Positions 50,620 to 59,106 of a stretch of 64,000 nucleotides of DNA are shown one piece after another; positions within the stretch are counted from its first letter, which is position 1; every line of letters starts with the position of its first letter. The notes beneath the pieces were generated by a model that was not told the origin of the DNA, ran no database searches, and saw nothing but the letters and a program-made list of their open reading frames with translations. A program made the position numbers and the translations under genes. The stretch is from positions 7,195,501 through 7,259,500 of the forward strand of contig NZ_CP108080.1 in assembly GCF_036181745.1 (NCBI RefSeq), read 5' to 3'. Source of the DNA: Streptomyces sp. NBC_00259 (lineage in GTDB: Bacteria; Actinomycetota; Actinomycetes; Streptomycetales; Streptomycetaceae).

Positions 50620-50750
50620 ATATGAACGATCCAATTCCATGAGGGCGGATGCCCCGGCCGCGCCTGCCCGGCTCATGGTCTCGGTTTGGTCGCGCCTGGT
50701 CCTGAGGGTTGACGGCGCTGCGTTTTGGCTCCATCTTGAACGATCAAATC
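50620..50750 (+). promoter_or_regulatory. Two LacI-type operator sites and promoter before the second sugar operon
   Basis: Site A (50620-50637) reads ATATGAACGATCCAATTC and site B (50735-50750) reads CTTGAACGATCAAATC. The shared core TGAACGATC has the CpG-centred dyad TTGA-aCGa-TCAA usual for LacI-family proteins. TTGACG at 50709-50714 is a good -35 whose -10 (CATCTT, 50732-50737) overlaps site B, so binding would block transcription. The rest of the gap 50499-50825 shows no gene. Confidence 0.65.
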
Positions 50751-50825
50751 GCCGCTGTGCAGGCCCTTGGGACGGGGCTTCTTCGCGAGCTGCACGGCAG
50801 GCGGCGCAACTGGAGGAGGAGCACG

Positions 50826-52241
50826 GTGAGTTCGTCGCAGCTGAGCCGCACAGGGAGCGGTCTCCCGGCCACGAGATCCGCAGCAGGAACCGTCCGGGCG
50901 GGACAGGCGGGCCAAGGAGGCCGGTCCGGAAAGGCACGACGGGCATGGGCCGTGGCGGCGTCGGCGGCGCTGCTCGCCGGCACGCTCGCCGGATGCGGCA
51001 CGGGCTCGCCCGAACCCGCCGCCTCCGGCCCGGCGGCAGGCGGCCCGGGGGAGTTCACCGGCCGCGGCCCGATCACCCTGGTCACCGGCAAGGACACGAC
51101 GGGCACCGTCCAGGGCCAACTGGACCGGTGGAACAAGGAACACCCGCAGGAGAAGGTCACCCTCGTCGAGCTGCCGGAGAGCGCCGACCAGCAGCGGCAG
51201 CAGTTCATCCAGAACGCCCAGACCAAGTCGGACGCCTACTCCGTCCTCAACCTGGACCCCATCTGGGTCGCCGAGTTCGCCGCCAACCAGTGGATCGACG
51301 AACTTCCCGCGAAGAAGTTCCCGCTCGACAGGATGCTCCCCGCGGTCGCGAAGACCGGCGAGTACTTCGGCAGGCAGTACGCCGTCCCGTTCAACACCAA
51401 CGCCGGGCTGCTCTTCTACCGCAAGGACCTGCTGGACAAGGCCGGTGTCCAGCCGCCCAGGACCTGGGACGAGATGAAGCGGGCCTGCGCCGAGGTGCGC
51501 AAGCTGCCCGAGGGCAAGGGAGTCGACTGCTACGCGGGCCAGTTCGACACGTACGAGGGCCTCACGGTGAACTTCTCCGAGGCGGTGGCCTCGGCCGGCG
51601 GCACCGTCGTCGACGCCGAGGGCAAGGCCACCGTCGACTCCGAAGCCGCCCGGAAGGGCCTGGAGTTCCTCGCCGGAGGATTCAAGGACGGCACCTTCTC
51701 CAAGGAGTCCTCGACCTACAAGGAGGAGGACGGCCGCCGCGCCTTCCAGGCGGGCACACTGCTCTTCCACCGGCAGTGGCCGTACCAGTGGGTGCTGGCC
51801 AACGCCACCGACGGATCGAGCAAGGTCGCCGGGAAGTTCGGGGTCGCCCCGCTGCCCGGCCTGACGGGCACGGGCAAGTCCTCCCTCGGCGGATACGACC
51901 TGGCCATCAGCAAGTTCGCCAAGAACAAGGCCACCGCGCTCGACTTCATCACGTACTTCTCCAGCGAGGAGAACGCCCGCACCAACCTCGAGGTCACCTC
52001 GAACGCCCCGCCGTACGCGGCCCTCTACGACGACCCGGCGCTGCGCAAGCAGTTCCCGTATCTGGCCACGCTCAAGGAGTCGCTGAGCAGCGCCGCACCC
52101 CGGCCCGTCGTCGTCCGCTACGGCGACGCGACGGCAGCCATCCAGGAGAACGCCGCCGCCGCGCTGGACGGAGACAAGTCCGTCGACGACGCGCTGGCCG
52201 ACATGCAGCGGGATCTCTCCGCCGCGATCGACAAGAAGTAG
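50826..52241 (+). CDS. Sugar ABC transporter, solute-binding lipoprotein
   Basis: A 471-residue family-1 binding protein. A long N-terminal region precedes the hydrophobic signal AVAASAALLAGTLAGC with lipobox LAGC. PITLVTGKD begins the mature fold and GQLDRWNKEHP is typical of maltose/trehalose-binding proteins. GTG 50826 follows GGAGGAGGAGCAC; upstream in-frame starts lack a ribosome binding site. It is the first gene of the operon ending in GH65. No ATPase gene follows, so a shared ATPase such as MsiK is presumed. Confidence 0.9.
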   Translation: MSSSQLSRTGSGLPATRSAAGTVRAGQAGQGGRSGKARRAWAVAASAALLAGTLAGCGTGSPEPAASGPAAGGPGEFTGRGPITLVTGKDTTGTVQGQLDRWNKEHPQEKVTLVELPESADQQRQQFIQNAQTKSDAYSVLNLDPIWVAEFAANQWIDELPAKKFPLDRMLPAVAKTGEYFGRQYAVPFNTNAGLLFYRKDLLDKAGVQPPRTWDEMKRACAEVRKLPEGKGVDCYAGQFDTYEGLTVNFSEAVASAGGTVVDAEGKATVDSEAARKGLEFLAGGFKDGTFSKESSTYKEEDGRRAFQAGTLLFHRQWPYQWVLANATDGSSKVAGKFGVAPLPGLTGTGKSSLGGYDLAISKFAKNKATALDFITYFSSEENARTNLEVTSNAPPYAALYDDPALRKQFPYLATLKESLSSAAPRPVVVRYGDATAAIQENAAAALDGDKSVDDALADMQRDLSAAIDKK

Positions 52242-52262
52242 CCGGGCGGAAGAGGTTCCCTG

Positions 52263-53216
52263 GTGTCCGTCCTGTCCAAGGCGCCGCCGCACAGCGCGGT
52301 CGTGTCCCGGCCCCCGCGCGCCACGCGCCGGGCCGGGACCGGCCGGCCGGCCGCCGCCCTGCTCTCGCCCACTCTCCTCGTCCTCGGCCTGGTCGCCGGT
52401 TACCCGGTGCTGGCGGCGTTCCGGCTGTCGTTCGTCGTGTCCAGCGAGTCCATCGACCCGAGCACGGGCTTCACGGTGACCTCGACCTCGTACGGCCTCG
52501 ACAACTACGCCGCCGTCTTCACCGGTGAGCGCTTCCTCGGGCCGTGGTGGAACACGACGTCGTTCGCGCTCGCCTCGGTCACGCTGGAGGTGCTGATCGG
52601 GGTGGCGATGGCGCTCGTGATGCACCAGGCGTTCCGCGGCCGCGCCCTGGTACGCGCGGCGATCCTCGTCCCCTGGGCGATCCCCACGGCCATCTCGGGC
52701 CTCCTCTGGAAGTGGATCTTCAACAGTCAGGGCGTCGCCAACGAACTGCTGGGCGTCAAGGTGCTGTGGAGCAGCGAGGGTTTCCAGGCCTGGCTCTCCG
52801 TGGTGATCGCCGACACCTGGAAGACCGCGCCGTTCATCGGGCTGCTGGTCCTCGCCGGGCTGCAGATGATCCCCGGTGAGCTGTACGAGGCGGCCAGGGT
52901 GGACGGTGCCTCGTCCTGGCGCACCTTCTGGCGCATCACGCTGCCACTGGTCCGTCCGGCGCTGGTGGTCGCGGTCCTCTTCCGGCTGCTCGACGTCCTG
53001 CGCATGTTCGACCTGCCGTACGTGCTCGTCGGTGCGCGCAAACACTCGGTGGAGACGCTGTCGATGGTCGCCTTCGAGGAGATGTCCAATCTGCGGTTCG
53101 GGACCGCGGCCGCCTATGCCTCCGTGCTGTTCCTCTACATCGCGGTGGTCGCCTTCGCGTTCGTCAAACTGTTCGGCGCCGACCTGATCGGCCGGGGAAC
53201 GGGGAATCCGCAATGA
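52263..53216 (+). CDS. Sugar ABC transporter permease, MalF-type
   Basis: A 317-residue permease. After a basic tail the first helix is [19 protein letters not shown]; the EAA loop is [21 protein letters not shown] 52263 follows GGAAGAGG. It overlaps the next gene by 4 bp (ATGA). Confidence 0.92.
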   Translation: MSVLSKAPPHSAVVSRPPRATRRAGTGRPAAALLSPTLLVLGLVAGYPVLAAFRLSFVVSSESIDPSTGFTVTSTSYGLDNYAAVFTGERFLGPWWNTTSFALASVTLEVLIGVAMALVMHQAFRGRALVRAAILVPWAIPTAISGLLWKWIFNSQGVANELLGVKVLWSSEGFQAWLSVVIADTWKTAPFIGLLVLAGLQMIPGELYEAARVDGASSWRTFWRITLPLVRPALVVAVLFRLLDVLRMFDLPYVLVGARKHSVETLSMVAFEEMSNLRFGTAAAYASVLFLYIAVVAFAFVKLFGADLIGRGTGNPQ

Positions 53217-54070
53217 GCACCATGGCCCGTCCCGCGGGAATCAGGGGCCCGGGCGGGGGACGACTGGCCCGGCGCATCGGCATCGCCGCCGTCGTCGTGT
53301 ACTGCCTCGCGCCCTTCTTCTGGATGGTGGTCTCCAGCCTGCGCAGGCCCGCCGACCAGTTCTCCAACTCACCGTTTCCGGTGCCGGTCTCCTTCGACAA
53401 CTACGCCGCGGCCTTCGACGCACACAACGGATTCGGCCGGGCCCTCCTCAACAGTGTCGTCGTCGCCGGGGCCACCACCACCGCCACCCTGATCGTCGCG
53501 ATCTTCGCGGGATACGCCCTCGCACGGCTGCACTTCCGGGGCAAGACCGTCATCCTCGCGCTCGTCATCGCCACCTCGATGTTCCCGCCGATCACCCTGG
53601 TGGTGCCGCTGCTCCGGCTCTTCACCGACGCGGGCTGGATCAACACCTACCAGGCGATGATCGTGCCCAGCATGAGCTTCGCGCTGCCGCTCGCCGTCTG
53701 GAACCTGACCGCCTTCTTCCGCCAGATGCCGACGGATCTGGAGAAGGCCGCGCAGGTCGACGGCTGCACGCCCGCGCAGGCGTTCCGCAAGGTCGTGCTG
53801 CCGCTCGCCGCGCCGGGCATCTTCACCACGGCGATCCTGGTGTTCATCTGCGCCTGGAACGAGTTTCTCATCGCCATCAGCGTGGTGAACGAGAAGCAGA
53901 TGATGACCGCCAACGTGATCGTCTCCCTCTTCACCGGCCAGTACAAGCACGACCAGCCGTTCGGTACGCAGATGGCGGCCGGAGTGATGGTCACGCTGCC
54001 GCTGGTGATCGCCGTGCTGGTCTTCCAGCGCCGGATCGTGGACGGACTGACCGCGGGAGGGCTGAAGTGA
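53213..54070 (+). CDS. Sugar ABC transporter permease, MalG-type
   Basis: A 285-residue permease with six helices and EAA loop [18 protein letters not shown]. The ATG at 53213 overlaps the previous stop by 4 bp; its own stop overlaps the GH65 start by 4 bp (GTGA). The transporter and enzyme are therefore translated as a unit, so the enzyme very probably acts on the imported sugar. Confidence 0.93.
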   Translation: MSTMARPAGIRGPGGGRLARRIGIAAVVVYCLAPFFWMVVSSLRRPADQFSNSPFPVPVSFDNYAAAFDAHNGFGRALLNSVVVAGATTTATLIVAIFAGYALARLHFRGKTVILALVIATSMFPPITLVVPLLRLFTDAGWINTYQAMIVPSMSFALPLAVWNLTAFFRQMPTDLEKAAQVDGCTPAQAFRKVVLPLAAPGIFTTAILVFICAWNEFLIAISVVNEKQMMTANVIVSLFTGQYKHDQPFGTQMAAGVMVTLPLVIAVLVFQRRIVDGLTAGGLK

Positions 54071-56313
54071 CGGCCGGGGACGAGTGGGTGCTGGCCACGG
54101 ACGACCACCCGCCGCCCCCGGGCGCCGATGGCGAGGGCCTCCACCTCGCCGCGCTCGCCGGCTACCACCCGACCTTCACCGGCAACGGCTATCTGGCCGC
54201 ACGGGTGCCGCCGGCCGGGAACGGGTACGCCACGGCGCCCGTCCCCACCCAGTTCCACGTGGTGGGTCTGTACACCGCCACGGCGGGGGAGTGGTCGCGC
54301 AAGGCGGGCCTGCCCGCCTGGACGACCCTCGACGTCGGCGACGGCAGCGGACGTTTCAACGACGCCTTCGCCCCGGCGGCCCCGGAAGGCGGGGAGCAAC
54401 CGGTGGGCGGCGACTGGACGCCGGTCGGCGCCCCCGTCGCGGCCGTCGCCCGCGGTATCTCGGACTACCGTCAGGCCCTGGACCTGCGGACCGGCGTCAT
54501 CACCACCACCGCCCGCTGGACGTCCCCGGCCGGACGCGTCACCGACGTACGCTACGACCTGTTCGCCGACCGGTCGCGGCCGCACGTCGGGTCGGTGAGC
54601 GTGAGGGTGACACCGCACTGGGACGGCCGGCTCGACGTCACCGACGCCCTGGACGGCCGTGCGGCACTACGGGTCTCCGGCATCCGGACCGGCGTGGAGC
54701 AGGGGCTGATCCGGCTGACCGCGCGGGCCGAGGGCAGCGGCATCCCCGTCGCCGTCGTGTCGGTGCTCCGGGGCCCGGGGACCGATGCGTACGAGGCGGC
54801 CGGCGAAGGCGACGCACCGGCGGTCCGGCGCCGCGTCACCGACGTCGTCGCGGGACGCACGTACACCTTCACCAAGTACGTCGGTGTCGCCACCGGCCAC
54901 GACCGCGACGACCCGCTCGCCCTCGCCCGCGCCGCGGCCGAGGAGGCCGCGGCCGCCGGACACCGCCGGCTCGCCGACGACAACCGGCGGGCCTGGCAAC
55001 GGGAATGGGACGGCGACATCGTCGTCCACGGCGACGCCCGGCTCCAACGCCAGGTGCGGGCCGCGAAGTTCTATCTCCTCACCAGCGCGCGCGAGGACTC
55101 CCCCTGGTCACCGTCACCCGCGGGCCTGTCGAGCGACGGCTACAACGGGCACGTCTTCTGGGACACCGAGACCTGGATCTGGCCGAGCCTGCTGGCCCAG
55201 CACCCCCACATCGCCGAGAGCGTCCTCGACTACCGGGTGAACCGGCTCGACGCCGCCCGCGCCTACGCGGCCGACCACGGGCAGCGGGGTGTGAGATTCC
55301 CCTGGGAGAGCGGCCTGGACGGCAGCGAGGACACGCCGGCCTGGGCCCCCTTCGGCCGTTTCGAGCAGCACATCAGCGCCGATGTCGCCCTCGCCTTCTG
55401 GCAGTACTGGCTGGCCGCCGGGGACGAACGGTGGCTCCGTGCGAAGGGCTGGCCGGTGCTGCGCGGCGTCGCGGACTTCTGGGCCGGACGGGCCACGACC
55501 GGCGAGGACGGCGCCTACCACATCAACGGGGTGATCCCGCCCGACGAGTACGCCGACGAGCCCCACGACGACTCCGCCTACACCAACGCGGCCGCGCGCG
55601 CCTCACTGCGCTTCGCCGTCGAGGCCGCCGCGGTGCTGGGGGAGCCGGCCGCCCCGGAATGGACCGCGGTGGCCGACGGCCTCGTCGTACCGTTCGACGA
55701 CGTGCTCGGTGTCCACCGGGAGTTCACGGGGTACGAGGGCCAACTGATCAAGCAGGCCGATGTGGTCATGCTGGCCTATCCGTGGGAGAACCCGCAGTCC
55801 GACGAGGTCACCCGGGCCGATCTCGCGTACTACGTCCCGCGCACCCACGAGGGCGGGCCGTCGATGACGGACTCGGTGCACTCGATCGTCCTGGCCCGGC
55901 TCGGCGACGCGAAGGCGGCGTTCGAGCACACCAGACGCAGCGTCGAACCCTTCGTCCGCCCGCCGTTCGACCAGTTCGCCGAGGCCCGCGACGGAGGCGC
56001 CTTCACGTTCCTGACCGGACACGGCGGCTTCCTCCAGGAGTTCCTCTACGGGTACTCCGGAGTGCGCTGGCACCCGGACCGCCTGGAGCTGGCGCCCGTC
56101 CTGCCCGAGGAACTCGACGGGATCACGCTGCGAGGGCTGCGCTGGCGGGGACGGGTCCTCGACGTCGACATCCGGCGGGAGGCCACGACGGTCCGGCTGC
56201 GCGAGGGCGACCCGCTCCCGGTGCGCGCCGACGGGGTCACTCGCACGGTGGCGGCGGGGGGCGCGATCAGCGTCGTGACGAGGGGTGGCCGTTCCGGTGG
56301 CACCCCGCGGTAG
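54067..56313 (+). CDS. GH65-family enzyme (disaccharide phosphorylase or hydrolase)
   Basis: A 748-residue protein with the GH65 plan: N-terminal beta-sandwich (about 25-290), helical linker, (alpha/alpha)6 barrel (about 330-680) and small C-terminal beta domain. NGHVFWDTETWIWP is the conserved barrel entry, IPPDEYADEPHDDSAYTN holds the likely catalytic Glu, and KQADVVMLAYPW is diagnostic. GH65 members phosphorolyse or hydrolyse trehalose, maltose, kojibiose or nigerose; the phosphate-site residues could not be judged securely, so phosphorylase and hydrolase remain open. No signal peptide. GTG 54067 is coupled to the permease. Confidence 0.9.
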   Translation: MTAGDEWVLATDDHPPPPGADGEGLHLAALAGYHPTFTGNGYLAARVPPAGNGYATAPVPTQFHVVGLYTATAGEWSRKAGLPAWTTLDVGDGSGRFNDAFAPAAPEGGEQPVGGDWTPVGAPVAAVARGISDYRQALDLRTGVITTTARWTSPAGRVTDVRYDLFADRSRPHVGSVSVRVTPHWDGRLDVTDALDGRAALRVSGIRTGVEQGLIRLTARAEGSGIPVAVVSVLRGPGTDAYEAAGEGDAPAVRRRVTDVVAGRTYTFTKYVGVATGHDRDDPLALARAAAEEAAAAGHRRLADDNRRAWQREWDGDIVVHGDARLQRQVRAAKFYLLTSAREDSPWSPSPAGLSSDGYNGHVFWDTETWIWPSLLAQHPHIAESVLDYRVNRLDAARAYAADHGQRGVRFPWESGLDGSEDTPAWAPFGRFEQHISADVALAFWQYWLAAGDERWLRAKGWPVLRGVADFWAGRATTGEDGAYHINGVIPPDEYADEPHDDSAYTNAAARASLRFAVEAAAVLGEPAAPEWTAVADGLVVPFDDVLGVHREFTGYEGQLIKQADVVMLAYPWENPQSDEVTRADLAYYVPRTHEGGPSMTDSVHSIVLARLGDAKAAFEHTRRSVEPFVRPPFDQFAEARDGGAFTFLTGHGGFLQEFLYGYSGVRWHPDRLELAPVLPEELDGITLRGLRWRGRVLDVDIRREATTVRLREGDPLPVRADGVTRTVAAGGAISVVTRGGRSGGTPR

Positions 56314-56369
56314 CGGGCCCGGTCAGGGGTGGCCGGCAGTAGTGGTGGATTCCCGGACGGCCGGGCGCG

Positions 56370-57434
56370 TCAGCCGCGAGCGCTGCTGGAGCGGACGATC
56401 AGCTCCGGTTCGAGGAGCCGGTTCAGCTGCGGTACGGCCGCCCCCCGGCCGTTGCCCGTCAGCCGTACGAGCTCGGCCATGATCAACCGGCCCGCCTCCT
56501 CGATCGGCTGGCGCAGGCTCGACAGCCCGAGCGCGGACGCGGCCGGGGTGTCGTCGAAGCCGACCACGGCCACGTCGTCGCCGGGCCGCAGGCCGCGGTC
56601 CCGCATGGCCTGGAGCACACCGGCCCCGAGGGTGTCGGTGGCCGCGACGACGGAGGTGGGCGGCTCCGGCCGGTCCAGCAGCTCCGCCATGAGGCGGGTG
56701 CCGTTCGCCATCGTGTCCGCGCCGGCTCGTACGTCGAGACGATGGCTCTCGGCGAGCAGGCCGTGCCGGTCCATGGCGGTGAGCCAGCCGCGGGCCCTGG
56801 CGTCGCCGACGCTGGTTCCCTCCGGCCAGCCGAGGAAGCCGATCCGCCGGTGGCCCGCCGCCACCAGGTGGTCGACGGCGGCGGCCGTTCCCGCGGCGTT
56901 GTCCACGTCGACCCAGCTGTAGTGCTCGGTGCCCGTGGCCGTACGCCCGAAGGCCGCGAACGGGACACCGGCCGCGGCCAGTCGCTCCGGGCGTGGATCG
57001 TGCGGGGAGATGTCGTACAGCACGACACCGCTGACGGCACCGGTGCGCCACAGGGCCGTGCAGCGCTCGCTCTCCCCTTCGGGATCCGCCGCCGTGAACA
57101 CCAGCACATGGTGGTCGTCGGCCTGGCCGGCCTCCGCGAGGGCGTGCAGGAAGCGGTCGTGGATGGCGGCGACGGACTCGGTCGCCACCGGCTGGAGACG
57201 GTAGCCCACCATGCCCGGTGAGCTGGCCCGCAGCGAGCGTGCCAGCCGGTTGGGGTGGTAGCCGAGTTCGGCGATGACACGCTCGACCCGTTCGCGGGTG
57301 GCGGCGCGCACCCGGTGCGGCGCGTTCAGCACGTTCGACACCGTCTGGCGGGACACTCCGGCCGCCTCGGCCACGTCCGAGATCGTCGCGGAGGCTCCTG
57401 CGGCGGAGCGCCCGGATCCGGGATGGACTACCAC
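56370..57434 (-). CDS. LacI-family transcriptional repressor
   Basis: A 354-residue regulator. The helix-turn-helix is TISDVAEAAGVSRQTVSNVL followed by the hinge helix RLARSLR, then a periplasmic-binding-protein-like effector domain with WVDVDNAAGTAAAVDHL and VVGFDDTPAAS. GTG 57434 follows GGGGGAA. It converges on the GH65 operon and very likely represses it: its own promoter contains the same operator core as sites A and B before that operon. Confidence 0.93.
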   Translation of the reverse strand: MVVHPGSGRSAAGASATISDVAEAAGVSRQTVSNVLNAPHRVRAATRERVERVIAELGYHPNRLARSLRASSPGMVGYRLQPVATESVAAIHDRFLHALAEAGQADDHHVLVFTAADPEGESERCTALWRTGAVSGVVLYDISPHDPRPERLAAAGVPFAAFGRTATGTEHYSWVDVDNAAGTAAAVDHLVAAGHRRIGFLGWPEGTSVGDARARGWLTAMDRHGLLAESHRLDVRAGADTMANGTRLMAELLDRPEPPTSVVAATDTLGAGVLQAMRDRGLRPGDDVAVVGFDDTPAASALGLSSLRQPIEEAGRLIMAELVRLTGNGRGAAVPQLNRLLEPELIVRSSSARG

Positions 57435-57498
57435 GCGAACTTCCCCCGATGCTCGGCCGGTGCGGACGGTCGCCTCGGAGGGGTGCCCCGGGCCCGTT

Positions 57499-57527
57499 GA
57501 TTTTATCGTTCAAGCCCCGTCTGTCGA
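57499..57527 (-). promoter_or_regulatory. LacI-gene promoter with operator site C
   Basis: On the minus strand CTTGAACGATAAAATC (57514-57499) matches site B at 50735 in 15 of 16 positions. TAAAAT (57505-57500) within it is a good -10, and TCGACA 16 bases upstream (about 57527-57522) is a near-consensus -35. Binding here would give autorepression. Confidence 0.65.
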
Positions 57528-57535
57528 TCCCCGCT

Positions 57536-57600
57536 CGTTCTCCCGCCCTCTTCCCCGCCCCTGCCCCACCCCTTCCCCGCCCCTTCCCCGCTCCCTCCGC
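57536..57600. repeat. C-rich low-complexity stretch (G-rich on the minus strand)
   Basis: About 65 bases of loosely repeated CCCCTTCCCCGC-type units between the divergent LacI and oxidase genes. The minus strand carries several GGGG runs and could form a G-quadruplex just upstream of the LacI promoter. Confidence 0.65.
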
Positions 57601-57667
57601 TTGAGGCCTCACCGCATCGGCGTAGCGTGAAGATTGCCGGTGTGCCTCACCACGAGGAGCGATGGCC

Positions 57668-59038
57668 ATGGGCAAGCCCTCGATCGATCCACTGCGCGAA
57701 CGTGTACGCGGGGCGGTCGTCACCCCTGATGACGACGCCTACGACGAAGCACGCAAGGTCAACAACGCCATGATCGACAAGAGACCGGTCGCCGTCGTGC
57801 GCTGCACCCACGCCGACGACGTCATGGCCACGGTCGACTTCGCCCGTCAGCACGACCTCGCTCTCGCGGTACGTGGCGGCGCGCACAGCGTGCCCGGCTT
57901 CGGTACCTGCGACGGCGGCGTCGTGGCCGATCTCTCGCCCATGCGTGGTGTGCGCGTCGACGCCGAACGCCGCACCGCGCGCGTGGAGGGCGGGGCGACC
58001 TGGAGCGACCTCGACGCGGCGACGCACGCCTTCGGGCTGGCCACGACCGGCGGGATCATCTCCACCACGGGGGTCGGCGGGCTCACCCTCGGCGGTGGCA
58101 TCGGATATCTCGCCCGCGGGCTCGGTCTCAGTTGCGACAACCTGATCTCCGCCGATGTGGTGACGGCGGACGGCCGAGTGGTCGTCGCGAGCGAGGACGA
58201 GCACGACGACCTCTTCTGGGCCCTGCGCGGAGGCGGCGGCAACTTCGGTGCCGTGACCGCCTTCGAGTTCCGGCTCAGCCCCGTCAAGGACATCTACGGC
58301 GGGCCGATGCTCTACGAACTGGAGGACGCCGGAACCGTCCTGCGCTCCTTCAGGGATCTCATCGGCGACGCGCCGTGGCAGCTCGGCGGCTTCCCGGGCT
58401 TCCAGATCGCCCCGCCGCTGCCGTTCATCCCGGAGGACCGGCACGGTGACCTGTTCGCGCTGATCGTGGCGTGCTGGTCCGGGCCGCTGGAGGAGGGGGA
58501 ACGCGCCCTCCAGCCCTTCCACGACATCGCGCCGGTCGTCGCCGAGCACGTCGGCGTCATGCCCTATCCCGCGCTCAACAGTGCCTTCGACGCGCTCGTA
58601 CCCCCCGGCCTACAGCACTACTGGAAGGCCAACTTCGTGACCGGACTGAGCGATGCCGCGATCGAGACCCATCTACGGCACGCGCCCGGACTGCCCGTCG
58701 TGAACTCGACCATCCACTTCTATCCGATCGACGGCGCCTGTCACGAGGTCGCGCCGGACGCGACGGCCTTCGCCTACCGAGACGCCTCGTTCGCGGTCGT
58801 CATCGCCGGCATGTGGCCCGACGCCGCCGACAACGAGGCCAACACCACCTGGGTCCGCGACTACTACGAGGCGGTCGCCCCGTACTCCGAGGAAGGCGGG
58901 TACATCAACTTCATGGCGGGCGACGACCAGAGCCGGATCAAGGCCAACTACCGGACCAACTACGACCGTCTGGTGGATGTCAAGCGGGCCTACGACCCGG
59001 ACAACGTCTTCCATGTGAACCAGAACATCAAGCCCTGA
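57668..59038 (+). CDS. FAD-linked oxidase, berberine-bridge-enzyme type
   Basis: A 456-residue oxidase of the VAO/PCMH flavoprotein superfamily. AVRGGAHSVPGFGTCDGG carries the His that binds FAD covalently, GGLTLGGGIGYLARG and LRGGGGNFGAVTAFEF complete the FAD domain, and YDPDNVFHVNQNIKP is the BBE-type C-terminal motif. Members oxidise sugars, alkaloids or polyketides with O2. No signal peptide is seen. ATG 57668 is 8 bases after GAGGAG; ATG 57662 is only 2 bases after it and less likely. Confidence 0.9.
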   Translation: MGKPSIDPLRERVRGAVVTPDDDAYDEARKVNNAMIDKRPVAVVRCTHADDVMATVDFARQHDLALAVRGGAHSVPGFGTCDGGVVADLSPMRGVRVDAERRTARVEGGATWSDLDAATHAFGLATTGGIISTTGVGGLTLGGGIGYLARGLGLSCDNLISADVVTADGRVVVASEDEHDDLFWALRGGGGNFGAVTAFEFRLSPVKDIYGGPMLYELEDAGTVLRSFRDLIGDAPWQLGGFPGFQIAPPLPFIPEDRHGDLFALIVACWSGPLEEGERALQPFHDIAPVVAEHVGVMPYPALNSAFDALVPPGLQHYWKANFVTGLSDAAIETHLRHAPGLPVVNSTIHFYPIDGACHEVAPDATAFAYRDASFAVVIAGMWPDAADNEANTTWVRDYYEAVAPYSEEGGYINFMAGDDQSRIKANYRTNYDRLVDVKRAYDPDNVFHVNQNIKP

Positions 59039-59045
59039 GGGCCCT

Positions 59046-59074
59046 GCCCCGGAGCGGTGTGCGGGCTCCGGGGC
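59046..59074. terminator. Perfect 10-bp hairpin between convergent genes
   Basis: GCCCCGGAGC (59046-59055) pairs with GCTCCGGGGC (59065-59074) over a 9-base loop, directly after the oxidase stop and before the end of the phospholipase gene on the other strand. Confidence 0.75.
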
Positions 59075-59106
59075 GGAGACCGGTGACGGACCGGCCGGAC
59101 CGGCTG

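Noticed and set aside
50673-53213. Long antisense open frame across the second ABC operon
   Set aside because: Repetitive Gly/Arg/Asp/Val-rich composition and full overlap with three clear transporter genes; same artefact.
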